From Solidesulfovibrio aerotolerans (lineage in GTDB: Bacteria > Desulfobacterota > Desulfovibrionia > Desulfovibrionales > Desulfovibrionaceae), in contig NZ_WVUD01000010.1 in NCBI RefSeq assembly GCF_009856865.1, positions 59,243 through 123,242 on the forward strand: a stretch of DNA of 64,000 bases. Reading direction: 5' to 3'. Below the pieces are notes generated by a model. That model was not told where the DNA came from and searched no databases. It worked only from the letters and a program-made list of their open reading frames with translations. This document shows, piece by piece, positions 18,139-29,200 of the stretch (positions are counted from its first letter, which is position 1; every line of letters begins with the position of its first letter). The translations under genes were made by a program, and so were the position numbers.

Positions 18139-20093
18139 GCCAGCGGCTCCACATCCACCCGCGCCTCGTAATACGGCGTGCCCTGCCCGACCGCGCTCAC
18201 CATGTCCGGGATGAGCCTATTGACGCCCTGCCCGGCTTTGAGCCAGCCGCCGCGCTCGCAGACCACCACGTCCGGGCGCAGTGTCGCATCGTGGCGAACC
18301 GTCACAACCAGACTGCTGCCAAGGGGGCTGGTCATGCGGGCCGGCGAACCATCGGCAATGCCCAGACGCAGGGCCACATCGGAAGCCATGCTCAAGTCAG
18401 CCGGCCCGGCGCCGTCGCCGGGTTCGCGCTCGGAACACAGATACCGCGCCCCGCCCACGGTCAAGAGGCTGAACGGATAGCGCGCGGCGTCGCGGCAGTC
18501 GGCGCAGGCCGACACTTCGGTGAGCAGCTGGAACCGCCCGGTCGGCGTGTCAAAACGGCCGTCGGCCCAGGGGACCATGGGTGCGTCCGGGATGCGCACC
18601 GGGCCACGCCACAACTCGTCCCAGGCAACACCTTTTTCCAGCAACGGCCGCAAGATGCGGCGCAGCCAAAGCTCCTCGGAGTGGACGAACTGGTCGGCAA
18701 AAGGAAAGCGCGTGGCCAGATCCATGAAGATATCGAACTGGGAGCGGCACTCCCCCGGCGGATCAACGGCCCGAAGGAGCGGCCCGACCATGTTGTGGCC
18801 GTAGCTGGCCACCAGATCGCGCTGTTCGTAAAAAGCGGCACACGGCAAAAACAAGTCGCAATGATCGGCCGTGTCGTCCAGAAACAGGTTCATGTTGACG
18901 ACAAACGGCACAGCATCGAGGGCTTGGGCCACAAGATCGGAATTGGGGGCCATGCACACCGGATTGGCGGCGGAAATAACGGCAACGGCCACGGGCGGAT
19001 CCGTCGCGGCCAGGATTTCCCGGCCGATCTGCGGCATCAAAAAGGTGCGCCGGGGCGGATGCAGGTCCGCGCCCCAGACCTCCTGATCGTACGGACCCCA
19101 TTCCTCAAAACCTTGGGACACACCACCACCGGCAAGGCCGATGTTGCCGGAAACAGCACCGAGCGCGTCCACGGCCCGGATCATCTCATGCCCCAGGGTG
19201 AAGCGGTGCAGGCCCCAGCCAAGCAGCGTGGCCGTGGGCCGGCCCTGGACATAATCGCAAGCCAGGGCGTCCACGGTCGCCGCGTCCACATCGCAGGCGG
19301 CCAGCAGGGCGTCCATCGGCTCCCGGGCCAGCATGTCCAGATAGGCTTCCAGATTGTCGGCGTGAAGGGCCAGAAATTCCTGATCCTGCCAGCCCTGTTC
19401 GAGGATGCGCTTGGCCACGGCCAGAGCCAGAAAAGCGTCGCGGCCGGGCCGGGGGCGGATGTGGACGTTGGCCAGCGCAGCCGATTCGCTGGCGCGCGGA
19501 TCAATGAGCACCACTTTGACACCCCGGTCCCGGGCTCGGCGCAACTGCGGCATAAGCCCAAACTGGGTGGCCACCGGATTGCGGCCCCACAGCACAATGG
19601 TGCGGGCATTGGCCAGATCAAGGGGATCGTGGGAAACGCGCGGGCCGAAATCCTGGCTCTGGGCGGCGTAGCCTGTGCCGCCGCACAGCGTGCCGCGAAG
19701 GGTGGTGACCCCGCCAAGCAGGGCGAAAAATCGGGCGTTGAGCAGTTTAAGCGCCGTACGCTCGCCAAAGCCCATGTAATAAAGGATTGATTCCGGCCCG
19801 AAACGTTCGACGGCGTCCTTGAGCCGCTCGGCCATCTCGTCCAGAGCGTCCTTCCAGGACACCGGCGACCAGGAGCCGCCCCGGCGGCGCAAGGGCGTGA
19901 GCACCCGCTGCGGGCTGTGCATGCGGCGCAAAAAAGCCGGAACCTTGCGGCACACCGTGCCCTGGTTGACGGGATGGGCGGGGTTGCCGGACAATTTGAC
20001 CACCCGGCCGCCCTGCACATGGGCGATAAGACCGCAGGCGCTCGGGCAATCACGGGTGCAGGTGGTAACGACTTGGGTTTCGCCGGTGGGCAT
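18135..20093 (-). CDS. Molybdopterin-dependent oxidoreductase (DMSO reductase superfamily)
   Basis: A 652-residue enzyme with an N-terminal [4Fe-4S] motif C-x3-C-x3-C...C (CTRDCPSACG and GTVCRK). The molybdopterin domains include YYMGFGERTALKLLNA, VLWGRNPVATQ and VKVVLIDPRASESA, and the C-terminal dinucleotide-binding domain is present. There is no Tat signal, so it is probably cytoplasmic. A cysteine in RGTLCGGTG is a candidate metal ligand. No electron-transfer partner subunit is adjacent; the only coupled gene is the ABM protein. GGAGG precedes ATG 20093. The substrate cannot be inferred. Confidence 0.85.
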   Translation of the reverse strand: MPTGETQVVTTCTRDCPSACGLIAHVQGGRVVKLSGNPAHPVNQGTVCRKVPAFLRRMHSPQRVLTPLRRRGGSWSPVSWKDALDEMAERLKDAVERFGPESILYYMGFGERTALKLLNARFFALLGGVTTLRGTLCGGTGYAAQSQDFGPRVSHDPLDLANARTIVLWGRNPVATQFGLMPQLRRARDRGVKVVLIDPRASESAALANVHIRPRPGRDAFLALAVAKRILEQGWQDQEFLALHADNLEAYLDMLAREPMDALLAACDVDAATVDALACDYVQGRPTATLLGWGLHRFTLGHEMIRAVDALGAVSGNIGLAGGGVSQGFEEWGPYDQEVWGADLHPPRRTFLMPQIGREILAATDPPVAVAVISAANPVCMAPNSDLVAQALDAVPFVVNMNLFLDDTADHCDLFLPCAAFYEQRDLVASYGHNMVGPLLRAVDPPGECRSQFDIFMDLATRFPFADQFVHSEELWLRRILRPLLEKGVAWDELWRGPVRIPDAPMVPWADGRFDTPTGRFQLLTEVSACADCRDAARYPFSLLTVGGARYLCSEREPGDGAGPADLSMASDVALRLGIADGSPARMTSPLGSSLVVTVRHDATLRPDVVVCERGGWLKAGQGVNRLIPDMVSAVGQGTPYYEARVDVEPLA

Positions 20094-20174
20094 GCATCCT
20101 CCAGACGCCGCTTGGGATACAGCACGACGCCGAGGGACAGAAATACCCCTCCGAAGGACTCCCGGCAACCGTTG

Positions 20175-21350
20175 CTAGCAGTCCAAAACCGGTTGCTGGG
20201 CCACGGGCAGGCTGATCACGATACTCGTGCCTGCGTCGGGGGCAGTCAGCACTTCCAGCCGGGCGTTGTGGCGCACAAGGATGGCCTGGCTGATAGCCAA
20301 CCCCTGCCCGCTGCCCTTGCCGGCTGCCTTGGTGGTAAAAAAAGGATCGAAGATGCGCTGCCGGATGGCCTCGGGGATGCCGGGTCCGTCATCGGCAATG
20401 ACCAGCTCCACGACCGCGCCGTTGCGCGTGGCCCGGATGGTGATATGCCCCTTCTCGCCTTGGCCGGCATACTTCTCCGCAATTGCCTCGGCCGCGTTGA
20501 CCACGATATGGAGCAGCACCTGGTTCAGATCGCCGGGCACGAACAGCACCGGCGGCAAATTGGCGTCCATGTCCACGGTCACATCAGCGGCAAAGTGCCA
20601 CACGCTGCGCGACACGGCCAGGGTGTCGGCCACGGCCTGGGCCAGATCAAGAGGCTCGGGCCGCCCGATCCCGGGTTGGGCGAACCGCTTCATGGCAAGG
20701 ACCAGGGAAGTCACCTGATCCAAACCCTCCTTGGACTCCCGGATGGCGGCCGGAACCTCTTGCAACAGGAATCCCAGTTCCTCATCATCCAGCAACTGCG
20801 TCAATTCTTCGGCCAGACTGCCCTCGTCCCGATCCGTCAGAGCGGTTTCGGCCAAAGCGTCCAGCAGCTCCAGAAGCTTGCCAAGGGCCGTGCCCAGAAA
20901 TTCCAGATTGCCGCCGACATACTGCACCGGGGTGTTGATTTCGTGGGCAATGCCGGCGGCCAGCCGGCCCAGGGATTCCCTGTGCAGCGCCTGGGCCAGG
21001 GCCTGTTCCCGGGCGGCCAGCAGTCTGGTCACCCGGCCCGTCAGTTCGACCGCGCGCACAGGCTCAAAAATCACCTCGTCGGCCAGGGCCAGGGCGCTGG
21101 CCACGGCTGTTTCGTCGGCAGTGGCAGGCAAAACGGCCAGCACAGAAAAAGGCCGCGCGCCGCAACGCACCCTGCGGCCGGCCACAACGCCGGCATGGGC
21201 GGCCAGAGCAGCCCCAGCCGCCACCAGACAGACCACTTCGTCACCAAGGGCCGACCCGGCCGGTCCCGTGGCCACCGCCAGCCCGGCAGCCGCCAGCATG
21301 CACGCCAGATCCTGTCCAATGCCATCCTGCCAGATTCCAATGCTGCCCAT
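20175..21350 (-). CDS. Sensor histidine kinase with degenerate receiver-like N-terminus
   Basis: A 391-residue protein. The N-terminal 110 or so residues look like a receiver fold without the phospho-acceptor aspartate. The dimerisation domain has the histidine in LAAGIAHEINTPVQYVGGN, and the ATPase domain has NAAEAI, DDGPGIP and the G-box GSGQGLAI. The HEINTP motif fits kinases of the ZraS/NtrB type. The start at 21350 follows AGAGGGGG; extending further would overlap the divergent lemA promoter region. No response regulator is adjacent. Confidence 0.85.
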   Translation of the reverse strand: MGSIGIWQDGIGQDLACMLAAAGLAVATGPAGSALGDEVVCLVAAGAALAAHAGVVAGRRVRCGARPFSVLAVLPATADETAVASALALADEVIFEPVRAVELTGRVTRLLAAREQALAQALHRESLGRLAAGIAHEINTPVQYVGGNLEFLGTALGKLLELLDALAETALTDRDEGSLAEELTQLLDDEELGFLLQEVPAAIRESKEGLDQVTSLVLAMKRFAQPGIGRPEPLDLAQAVADTLAVSRSVWHFAADVTVDMDANLPPVLFVPGDLNQVLLHIVVNAAEAIAEKYAGQGEKGHITIRATRNGAVVELVIADDGPGIPEAIRQRIFDPFFTTKAAGKGSGQGLAISQAILVRHNARLEVLTAPDAGTSIVISLPVAQQPVLDC

Positions 21351-21515
21351 ACCGTCACGCCCCCTCTTGCCGTCTCGCACATGTTCCTCTTTTACCATCA
21401 GCGCCCGGGCATGGGAAGAATCCGGGAAGCGTATCAGTTGCAAATCCAGCCTGTTTTCCCGTATGCTGACCAGGATTTTTACTGTACCTGCGCCTGTCGC
21501 CAAGGAGCTCTGCCT

Positions 21516-22088
21516 ATGACCGCCCTGCTTGTCGTTGCCGCCGTCCTCGTTATGGCTGCCGTCTATTGCATCGCCCTTTACAACGGCCTTGTTCGCGGCC
21601 GCAATCTGGCGGCGGAAGCCAAAAGCGGCGTAGATGTGCAACTCAAACGCCGGGCCGACCTCATTCCCAATCTGCTGGCCGCCGTCAAAGGCTATATGGG
21701 CCATGAACGCGGCGTTTTGGAGGCGGTGACGGGCCTGCGAACCAAAATCCAGAACGCCCCGGACGACAGTTCCCGCTTTCGCCTGGAAGGTGCCTTGACC
21801 CAGGCGCTGGGGCAGCTCTTCGCTGTGGCCGAGAACTACCCGCAACTGCGAGCCAGCGAGAATTTCACCTCCCTGCAGCAGGAGCTGGCCAACATCGAAT
21901 CGGAAATCCAATTGGCCCGGCGCTATTACAACGGCGCAGCCCGGGCACAAAACGACCGGGTCCAGACCTTCCCGGCCAATCTGGTCTCGGCCTCGCTTGG
22001 CTTTGCCACCCTGCCCTATTTTGAAATCGACGATCCGGCTGACCGCGCGGTTCCCCGCATCAGCTTCGACGACGGAGCCGGGGCGTGA
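21516..22088 (+). CDS. lemA: LemA family protein
   Basis: LemA proteins are small coiled-coil proteins with one N-terminal membrane segment, of unknown biochemical role. The 190-residue sequence has the membrane segment at about 1-22 (LLVVAAVLVMAAVYCIALYN) and the family motifs KRRADLIPNLL, LQQELANIESEIQLARRYYN and FPANLVS. AAGGAG lies 7 bp upstream of ATG 21516. The stop overlaps the GTG start of the DUF2207 gene, a common pairing. Confidence 0.93.
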   Translation: MTALLVVAAVLVMAAVYCIALYNGLVRGRNLAAEAKSGVDVQLKRRADLIPNLLAAVKGYMGHERGVLEAVTGLRTKIQNAPDDSSRFRLEGALTQALGQLFAVAENYPQLRASENFTSLQQELANIESEIQLARRYYNGAARAQNDRVQTFPANLVSASLGFATLPYFEIDDPADRAVPRISFDDGAGA

Positions 22089-23986
22089 GCCGGGGGAGTC
22101 TTTGCCGGCTCCTGCTGGTCCTCGGGCTGTTGTTTGTCGGCCTGTCCAGGGTCGCAGGGGCCGCCGGGGGAGCTGAGCGCATCCTGTCCTTTGACAGCCA
22201 GATGGGTATCGCCCCGGACGGTGCGCTTACCGTCACCGAAACCATCCGGGTCTGGGCCACCGGGGAGAGCATCCGCCAGGGGCTTATGCGCGAATTTCCC
22301 ACCCGCTACGCCTTGCCTGACGGCACGTCGGTCACGGTCGGATTTCATATTCTCTCGGTGCGGCGCGACGGCCAGAAGGAAAACTGGCACACGGACTCGC
22401 TGGCCAACGGCGTTAAGATTTATATGGGGGAAAAGGGCCGTTTCATAAGCCCCGGCGAGCATGTCTACGAACTGCGCTATGCAACCGACGGCCAGATCGG
22501 ACAGTTTGCGACGTATGACGAACTGTACTGGAACGTCACCGGCAACGACTGGCGTCTGCCCATCGATCATGCCACCGCCCGGATCACGCTGCCGCCCGGG
22601 GCCGCCATCGGGCAATACGCCGCCTACACCGGCCCGGCCGGGGCCAAAGGCCGCAACTACGCCATCCAGACCGGGGCGGGCGTTTTCTCCTGCGAGACAA
22701 CCAAACCGTTGCCCCCCGGGGAAGGACTGACCGTGGCGGTGGCCTTTCCAAAGGGCTTTGTCCAATTGCCGACGCCGGCCCAGCAGGCGCTGACCAACCA
22801 GGGTTTTCAAATGGCGGCGGCGGGCCTTGTCGTGGTGGCGGTCTTTTTCCTGATCGCCTGGTTTCTCGTGGGCCGCGATCCCGTGCGCGGCCTGACAGTG
22901 CCGCTTTTTGCGCCGCCGCCAGGCATTTCGGCACCGGCGGCCCGGTATCTGCGGCGCATGGGCTATGATGACAAGACCTTTGCCGCCGCCCTGGTGCAGA
23001 TGGCCGTGGCGGGGGCGCTGGTCATCGAGGACGGCGACGACGCCTATGTCCTGGCCCGGGGAAAAACCGCCAGCACCAAGGGCTCATGGCAAAACGAGAT
23101 TGCCGATGCCCTGCTTGACTCTGCCCCGGCCGTGCGCCTGGAGCAGGACAACCACGACGTCATCGCGGCGGCGCGCAAGGCCCTGGAATCCAGTCTGAAA
23201 AATGACTATCAGGGCTCGCATTTCCAGACAAACCGCGCCTTTTTCTTCTTTGGCGCGGCGCTTTCAGTCATAGCCCTGGTGCTGAGCGCGCTTTGGGCCA
23301 ACGAACCGCAAGTGGCCGGCCTATTTATCACCTGGCTGGCCGGCTGGAGCTTTGCCGTGGCCGCCTTGTCCCTGCGGGCCTTACACGCCCTGCGCAAGGC
23401 CCGGTCGCGGCCGCGCTTTACAACCATCTTCGGGGCCATTTTCGCCTGCCTGTTTGCCGTACCGTTTCTGGTCGGCGAACTGGTGGGCACGTTTTTTTTG
23501 TCTGCCGCCCTTTCCCTGCCGACCACGGCCTGTCTGGTCGGCATTGCCGTTCTAAACGCCGTCTTTTGGCATCTGCTTAAGGCTCCCACGCCCCAGGGAC
23601 GTCGAATCATGGACGCGCTGGACGGCTTTCGGCTCTACCTGTCCGTGGCCGAGCGCGACCGCCTCAATATCCTCAATCCGCCCCAGCGCACGCCGGAACT
23701 GTTCGAGCGGTATCTGCCCTACGCTTTAGCCCTGGACGTTGAAAACGCCTGGGCAGCCCAGTTTGCCGACGTTTTGGCCCAGGCGTCCGCCGAAGGCTAC
23801 GCCCCGGTCTGGTATGTCGGCCATGACTTTGCCTCGGGTAATTTTTCGGGATTTGCCGACAGTCTGGGCAATGGTTTTTCCTCGGCCATCAGTTCTTCGG
23901 CCACGGCCCCGGGTTCAACGTCGGGCAGCGGCGGCGGCGGCAGCTCCGGTGGCGGCGGCGGCGGTGGTGGGGGTGGCGGCTGGTAA
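22085..23986 (+). CDS. DUF2207 family membrane protein with poly-glycine tail
   Basis: A 633-residue protein starting at GTG 22085, which overlaps the lemA stop (GTGA). It has a signal-peptide-like start (LCRLLLVLGLLFVGLSRVAGA), an extracytoplasmic beta domain (about 30-240), a membrane segment near 250 (MAAAGLVVVAVFFLIAWFLV), a cytoplasmic part and two or three further hydrophobic segments (about 385-500). It ends in a glycine/serine-rich tail terminating in W. This layout is typical of DUF2207 proteins that accompany LemA. Function is unknown. Confidence 0.88.
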   Translation: MSRGSLCRLLLVLGLLFVGLSRVAGAAGGAERILSFDSQMGIAPDGALTVTETIRVWATGESIRQGLMREFPTRYALPDGTSVTVGFHILSVRRDGQKENWHTDSLANGVKIYMGEKGRFISPGEHVYELRYATDGQIGQFATYDELYWNVTGNDWRLPIDHATARITLPPGAAIGQYAAYTGPAGAKGRNYAIQTGAGVFSCETTKPLPPGEGLTVAVAFPKGFVQLPTPAQQALTNQGFQMAAAGLVVVAVFFLIAWFLVGRDPVRGLTVPLFAPPPGISAPAARYLRRMGYDDKTFAAALVQMAVAGALVIEDGDDAYVLARGKTASTKGSWQNEIADALLDSAPAVRLEQDNHDVIAAARKALESSLKNDYQGSHFQTNRAFFFFGAALSVIALVLSALWANEPQVAGLFITWLAGWSFAVAALSLRALHALRKARSRPRFTTIFGAIFACLFAVPFLVGELVGTFFLSAALSLPTTACLVGIAVLNAVFWHLLKAPTPQGRRIMDALDGFRLYLSVAERDRLNILNPPQRTPELFERYLPYALALDVENAWAAQFADVLAQASAEGYAPVWYVGHDFASGNFSGFADSLGNGFSSAISSSATAPGSTSGSGGGGSSGGGGGGGGGGGW

Positions 23987-24258
23987 TTGCGACAAGTTGT
24001 TGCCACGCGAACCATTCCTTGCATTGCTGCATTGAAACAGAAATGGTATGCTCCCCTTTCCTGTGGACATGGTTGGACCGTAGAGGGACCGGGTTGGATC
24101 GCAGTCAATTTCCCGTGGATTCTGTGAACAAACATACGCCTTTGAAAAGACCCAAGGTTGCCGGATTCCGACTGATTTCATGACGATTGTAAAGGCATGA
24201 AGCATGCAATCGAGCTCAAACCATCCTCCGTCATCTCCTCTTGGCAACCGAGCGTACT

Positions 24259-25338
24259 ATGGAAAAGCAAAACATCTCCATTGCCATCTTAAGCAACAAT
24301 CTGCACCATGCGACCAGAGACAAAAAGAATTGTCTTCAACTCAACGTCAAAAATGTTCTCATAAGCGATGATCTGGAAGACCTGCTGCAACCGATCCAGG
24401 ATGATGCGGTGCAGCTGGTGCTTATTGACTCTGCTGTCAAGGGTATGGACGGCTGGAAATGTCTGCGCGCCCTCAGAAAAGCCACACGATCCAAGCTTTT
24501 ACCAGTCGTAATGATCACGACTGAAAGCAACCAACAACATGTCGTCAAAGCCATCGCCGCAGGCTGCAATGGCTATATCATTCGACCGTATTCCATAACA
24601 ACGTTTGAACGGCATCTCCAGATGGCCATTGAGACGACCGGCATCGACGAGGTGGAAATGGAGCAGTTGGCTACAGCCAATGAACTGGTTGCCCAGGGTC
24701 GCTTTGATGAGGCCTTGCAGGATTTTAGCGAGATCGTTGAGGAAGAGAACGAATCACTGACCTGGTTTAATAAGGGCATGGATTATCTGCACCATCAAAA
24801 ATACGGCAAAGCCATCATCGCCTTTAATAAGGCCGTGGCCCTTAATTCCATGTACGCCGAGGCCTACAAGGGCATGGCCCATGCCTACAAGGGCAAAGGC
24901 GATGTCGCCAATTACCAGGCATTTTTAGACAAATCTGCCGAAATACTGGCTCTCCAGGATCGTCTGGCCGAACTTCAGGAACTTTTTGCCGAGATTCTCG
25001 AAGCCAACCCAGACGCCATCAACCCGTACAACTCCCTGGGCATCGATCTACGCAAAAAAGGCGACTACCCCGGGGCCATGCATGCCTATACCCAGGCACT
25101 GGCACTGACGCCCAAGGACGAAAATCTGCGCTACAACATCGCCAAGGCCTGTATTTTCGCCAAAGACTATGCCCAGGCCATCGCCCATCTCGAAGAAGCC
25201 CTGACCATCCGTGATCCTTTCCCCGAAGCCGCTCAATTGCTTGCCAAATTACGCGCCAAACAATACGATCAGCTTGCATCTCCCGCAAAAACAGTCGCAC
25301 CTGACGCCGGCCAGGCCAGCCTGGCCATGGATGTCTGA
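24259..25338 (+). CDS. Response-regulator receiver/TPR fusion protein
   Basis: A 359-residue protein. An N-terminal receiver (about 1-125) carries the acceptor aspartate in VLIDSAVKGMDGW and the conserved lysine region IIRPYS (arginine replaces the usual lysine context). About six TPR helix pairs follow (NKGMDYLHHQKYGKAIIAFNKAV and NSLGIDLRKKGDYPGAMHAY are clear). There is no DNA-binding or enzymatic output, so it probably works by protein contact. ATG 24259 was chosen over the TTG at 24241; neither has a good ribosome site. The next TPR gene follows by 17 bp and is likely co-transcribed. Confidence 0.85.
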   Translation: MEKQNISIAILSNNLHHATRDKKNCLQLNVKNVLISDDLEDLLQPIQDDAVQLVLIDSAVKGMDGWKCLRALRKATRSKLLPVVMITTESNQQHVVKAIAAGCNGYIIRPYSITTFERHLQMAIETTGIDEVEMEQLATANELVAQGRFDEALQDFSEIVEEENESLTWFNKGMDYLHHQKYGKAIIAFNKAVALNSMYAEAYKGMAHAYKGKGDVANYQAFLDKSAEILALQDRLAELQELFAEILEANPDAINPYNSLGIDLRKKGDYPGAMHAYTQALALTPKDENLRYNIAKACIFAKDYAQAIAHLEEALTIRDPFPEAAQLLAKLRAKQYDQLASPAKTVAPDAGQASLAMDV

Positions 25339-25355
25339 GGACGGATACCCGCCCC

Positions 25356-26096
25356 ATGTCCCAGGACAACCGGATATCCGGCATCTTTTCCATGAAAACG
25401 ACCCTCAAGGTCGGCTTCGGCGGCACCAAACACGCCGCCCTTTCCGAAACGTATTGGTTCGTCAAGGAGACCGGGGACGATGCCTTCGAGGTGCAAAGCC
25501 TGGATATGGATTTCAAGCGCCAGGGCAAGCCCTTTGTCATCGACCGGGCGCACTTGTTTGAAGATTATCACCTGGAACCGGACTTGAGCTACCGGCTGCT
25601 CAGCCAGCCCCTGCTGGTCGGCGACCACTACCGGGCCACGGCCAAGCCCGCCAACGCCGAGCAGGAATACTTAAAGATCAAGCGCATCGACGAGGACAAC
25701 ATCCGGGCCAACTTCGGACTCGGGCTGGTCTACCTGACCATGGACAAGACCGAGAAGGCCACCTACATCTTCGACCGGCTGGTGCGACTGGAGGAAGCCT
25801 TCGAGCCCCGGCACAAGCACCTCTTTAATGAATTCGGCATCAGCCTGCGCAAGAAGCGTCTTTTTGACGAGGCGCTCAAGTATTATTTCCGCGCCCGCGA
25901 GCTTTCCAGCGACGACGACCATCTCCTGCTCAACATCGCCCGGGTCTACTACGAGCAAAAACGCCTGCCCGAGGCCGAAGCCATGGCCCGGGAAGCGTTG
26001 GCGCTCAACCCCGATCTGGCCGAGGCCAAGCGCCTGCTCCAACACATCTGGGATACGCCGCTGCGCAACGACAGCCTGCCGCCGCTGCAACTCTAA
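25356..26096 (+). CDS. TPR protein
   Basis: A 246-residue protein. An N-terminal region of about 100 residues (MKTTLKVGFGGTKHAALSETYWFV) has no family I recognise. At least three TPR-like units follow, including IRANFGLGLVYLTMDKTEKA, FNEFGISLRKKRLFDEALKY and LLLNIARVYYEQKRLPEAEA. It sits 17 bp after the receiver/TPR gene, suggesting a two-gene operon. Confidence 0.8.
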   Translation: MSQDNRISGIFSMKTTLKVGFGGTKHAALSETYWFVKETGDDAFEVQSLDMDFKRQGKPFVIDRAHLFEDYHLEPDLSYRLLSQPLLVGDHYRATAKPANAEQEYLKIKRIDEDNIRANFGLGLVYLTMDKTEKATYIFDRLVRLEEAFEPRHKHLFNEFGISLRKKRLFDEALKYYFRARELSSDDDHLLLNIARVYYEQKRLPEAEAMAREALALNPDLAEAKRLLQHIWDTPLRNDSLPPLQL

Positions 26097-26273
26097 TCCC
26101 TTCCTGTCTACCGACTTGCCCTTCACCTGCCTCGCATGGGGCCACGGCACCGCCCTGGCCGCGCATCAGCCGAGCCACCAACCCAATCGCCGACTCGACA
26201 CCGTCCGCGCTCCCTAGCCCTTTGCGCACCGTGCCAGGTATCAGCCTAGTAAACCCAGTTCGTTCTTGCAGCG

Positions 26274-29200
26274 CTACTCCCTTTCCCCACCCGTTGCCTC
26301 GCCACCCGGGTACGGTCCCTCCAGGGCCAGGGCTGCCTGGCACAACACCTTGCGCCCCGAGCGCGCCAGAATGCGGGCGATGTCCCTGCGCCCGGGCAGC
26401 CGGCTTTTGGCCAGGACCGCCAAATGCCCGGAGAGTGTGTCAGCCGTGGCAAAATAGGCCCGCACCACGTTCATGAGGTCGCGCAGGCCGGCCAGTCGGG
26501 ACAACCAGCCCAGCCCCTCGGCATAGACGATGGTGGAGGCAGCATGGGCAGCGATGACGGCATGGAGATACGAGGCCGGGGCCGTGGCCAGCAGGCGGTC
26601 GAAGAAACGGGCGGCCACCAGCGGCGGGCAGTGCTCGGCCACCAGCCGGCGCAGCAGCGGATCGGCGGCAATATCCGCCACGGTGGGGACTTCCCGGGCC
26701 AGGGCCGCGCCGATGGCATCCTTAAGAGCCGTGATCTCGGCCGAGACGTCGCTGCTTAAGGCCACAAGCCCGGTCCGGCCGCCGGAAAGACGCCGTTCGC
26801 GCAGGAGCAGCCCGGCCTCGTCCCGGGCTTTTTGCCGCAATAGCGTCAGCACTTCGGGAATATAGCGGCGGCGGCAGGCGGCAAATTCCGCCTCGCTCAT
26901 GGCCATGCCGGCCAGAATTTCATACGACGAGCAGGTCACCCCGGCCTTGTTGGCCGAGGGTCCGGGGGCAATGAGGACCCCGGCCGCTTCCAGATGCACC
27001 CGGGCCTTGGCGGTGAGAAAAAGGTTGGCGCCTTCGATGATCACCCGGGCCGAAGGACTACCCGCGGCGTCGCAAAATTCCTGCCAGTTGCCGCCGTGGA
27101 TGGTATCGGGCCGGCCACCGGCCGGAATAAAGAGATCAGCCACCACCGCATTGTGCAGATTGCTGCGGATCTTGGCACCCTGGGGCGTGTCGGCGGCGAC
27201 CACGAAGGCGTCCGGGCCGGAGAGCTTCTCCGGGGCAAAGGCGGCAATAGTGCGCTCGGCAGCCACCAGCCGGGTCAGCTCCCCGGGATCGAGGCCAAGG
27301 GGATCATAAGCCGCGCCATGGCCGTCGCTTACGGCGATCAGACGGGCCCGGTCGCCGTAGCGGGCAAAAAGCTGGAGCATGGCGTTGCCGGCCACATCCC
27401 CGGCCGGGCCGCCGGTGATCTTGACCGTGAAGGGCTGGACATCGGGATCGATGCCGGCCTCGCGCAGGAACGCGTCGGCAAATTCCAGCACGCCAAGACT
27501 GGTCACGCCATAGCGTTTGTGGTTGATGCCGCCCTCGGGCTTGGAGCTCATAAAGGCCCGGGGCCAGCCGTACCCACGCTCGCCGGCCCGGCGCACGATC
27601 CAGCGGATATGCTCGGGCGTTATGCCCTCATCCGGCCCCAGATAGACCAGTTCTTCCCGGCCAAGGAAATCGACCACCCCGGGCAGGCTCGGACCGTCCT
27701 CCCCCGGGACCAGCAAATCGAGCAGCCCGTCCACGGCGCTTTTAAGGGCCAAAGTGGCATCGGCCCCGGGTCCAAGGAGCAGCACGGCCTTGGCCCCGCC
27801 TTCGGGGATGTCCTTATTTTTATACTGCTGGGACAGGGCCAGATTCTTGGCTTCGCCAAACAGACGGCCGGCTTCGGCTTCAAGCTGCTCCGGGCTTTTG
27901 GTCCGCACCAGACGCACCCCGCCCCGGGCCATCTCCCGATAGCGCACGTGAAAGCCGCGCATGTCCGGGCCGGTGAAAAAAAACAAGGCATGGGGCAGTT
28001 GCTCGCCGTCGGGCAGGGGCAGCCCGGTTATGCCCTCGATCACACCCGGATCAAGGCGCAGGGCCAGTCCGAAGCGGTCCGGCAAATAGCAATTGGTGCG
28101 CCGGGTATGCCGCCACAGCGTCAGCAGCCCGGTAAATATCTGGCGGGCCACCTCGTCCTCCACCGCTGCCACGGCGGCCTGGGCGGCGGCCTCGGCCGGT
28201 TCGGCCCCGCCCGGCAGTTGCAACCGGGCGGCGGGATCAAACCGGGCGGCAAAGGCCACCAAGCACGCGCGCAACGGGGCAGGATGCTTGAGCACTGCCC
28301 GGGTCACGTTGTAGGAACTGAACGCATACGGCCGCTGGCCGAGCAGAAACTGGCGCACGCATTCGCAGCCGGCCGCCGTCAGTTCCGCCTCTTGCGGGCT
28401 GAAGCCATGCTGGCTGGTCAGGACATCCCACACGCCCGGGACGCTCCATTTGACCCGGCGCAGGCGCAAACGCAAACGTTTCCAGGCCGGATCGTCAGCT
28501 GTCAGGGCCACGCCGTCCTTGGCCACATAGAGGCTGACCACCGACACATCGCCGCCGGCCAGGACAAATCGGTCGGAATAGCCGCGCCGGATGTCGAGGC
28601 CCTCGGCGGCCACGGCCCGGGCCACCTGGAGCAGCAGCCGGCTGCGCGGCGGTTCGCGCATGGCCACCACCAGCCGGCTTTCAAAGGCTTCGGCCAGGAT
28701 ATGCAGCTCCACCCGCACTTCGTCGCGGCCGCTTAGTTCCCGGGCCAGGGCAAAATGGCGGGCAGCCCGCAAGGGGTCGAATTTTTCCACGTAATCGGCC
28801 GGCGCGCCGCGCAAAAAAGCAATGAACGCCTTGCGGTGGCGGGGATCGAGATGCCCGCCGGACTCCATGGCCGCCAGGGCCTGACGCATGGCCCGGCTGC
28901 CGGTGCCCACCGCCGGCTGGGGGTCGAGCAAAAAGGTGTCGAGGCGCAACCGGCCGTCCAGGGAGGCGTACAGGCGCGAGGTGCGGATGTTGTCGTCGAT
29001 GCGTTCAGCCAGGTGTTCGAGAAGGGCCTGGGGACCGGCCGGGGCGATGCGCGTGACCGTGGTGCGCGTCTTATCCCAAAGGGTGGCCGACTGCCCGCCC
29101 GAGAGCACCTCGCCGGAAATGACGGCCCGGAGATGGCGGGCGCGTTCGGCCGGGGCGTGGGTGCGAAAATAATAGGCCGGCATGTTGGCCAGAAACCAGG

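Noticed and set aside
21351..21950. N-terminal extension of the kinase at 20175-21350
   Set aside because: It would run antisense through lemA; the AGAGGGGG site before 21350 and the domain start support the shorter form.
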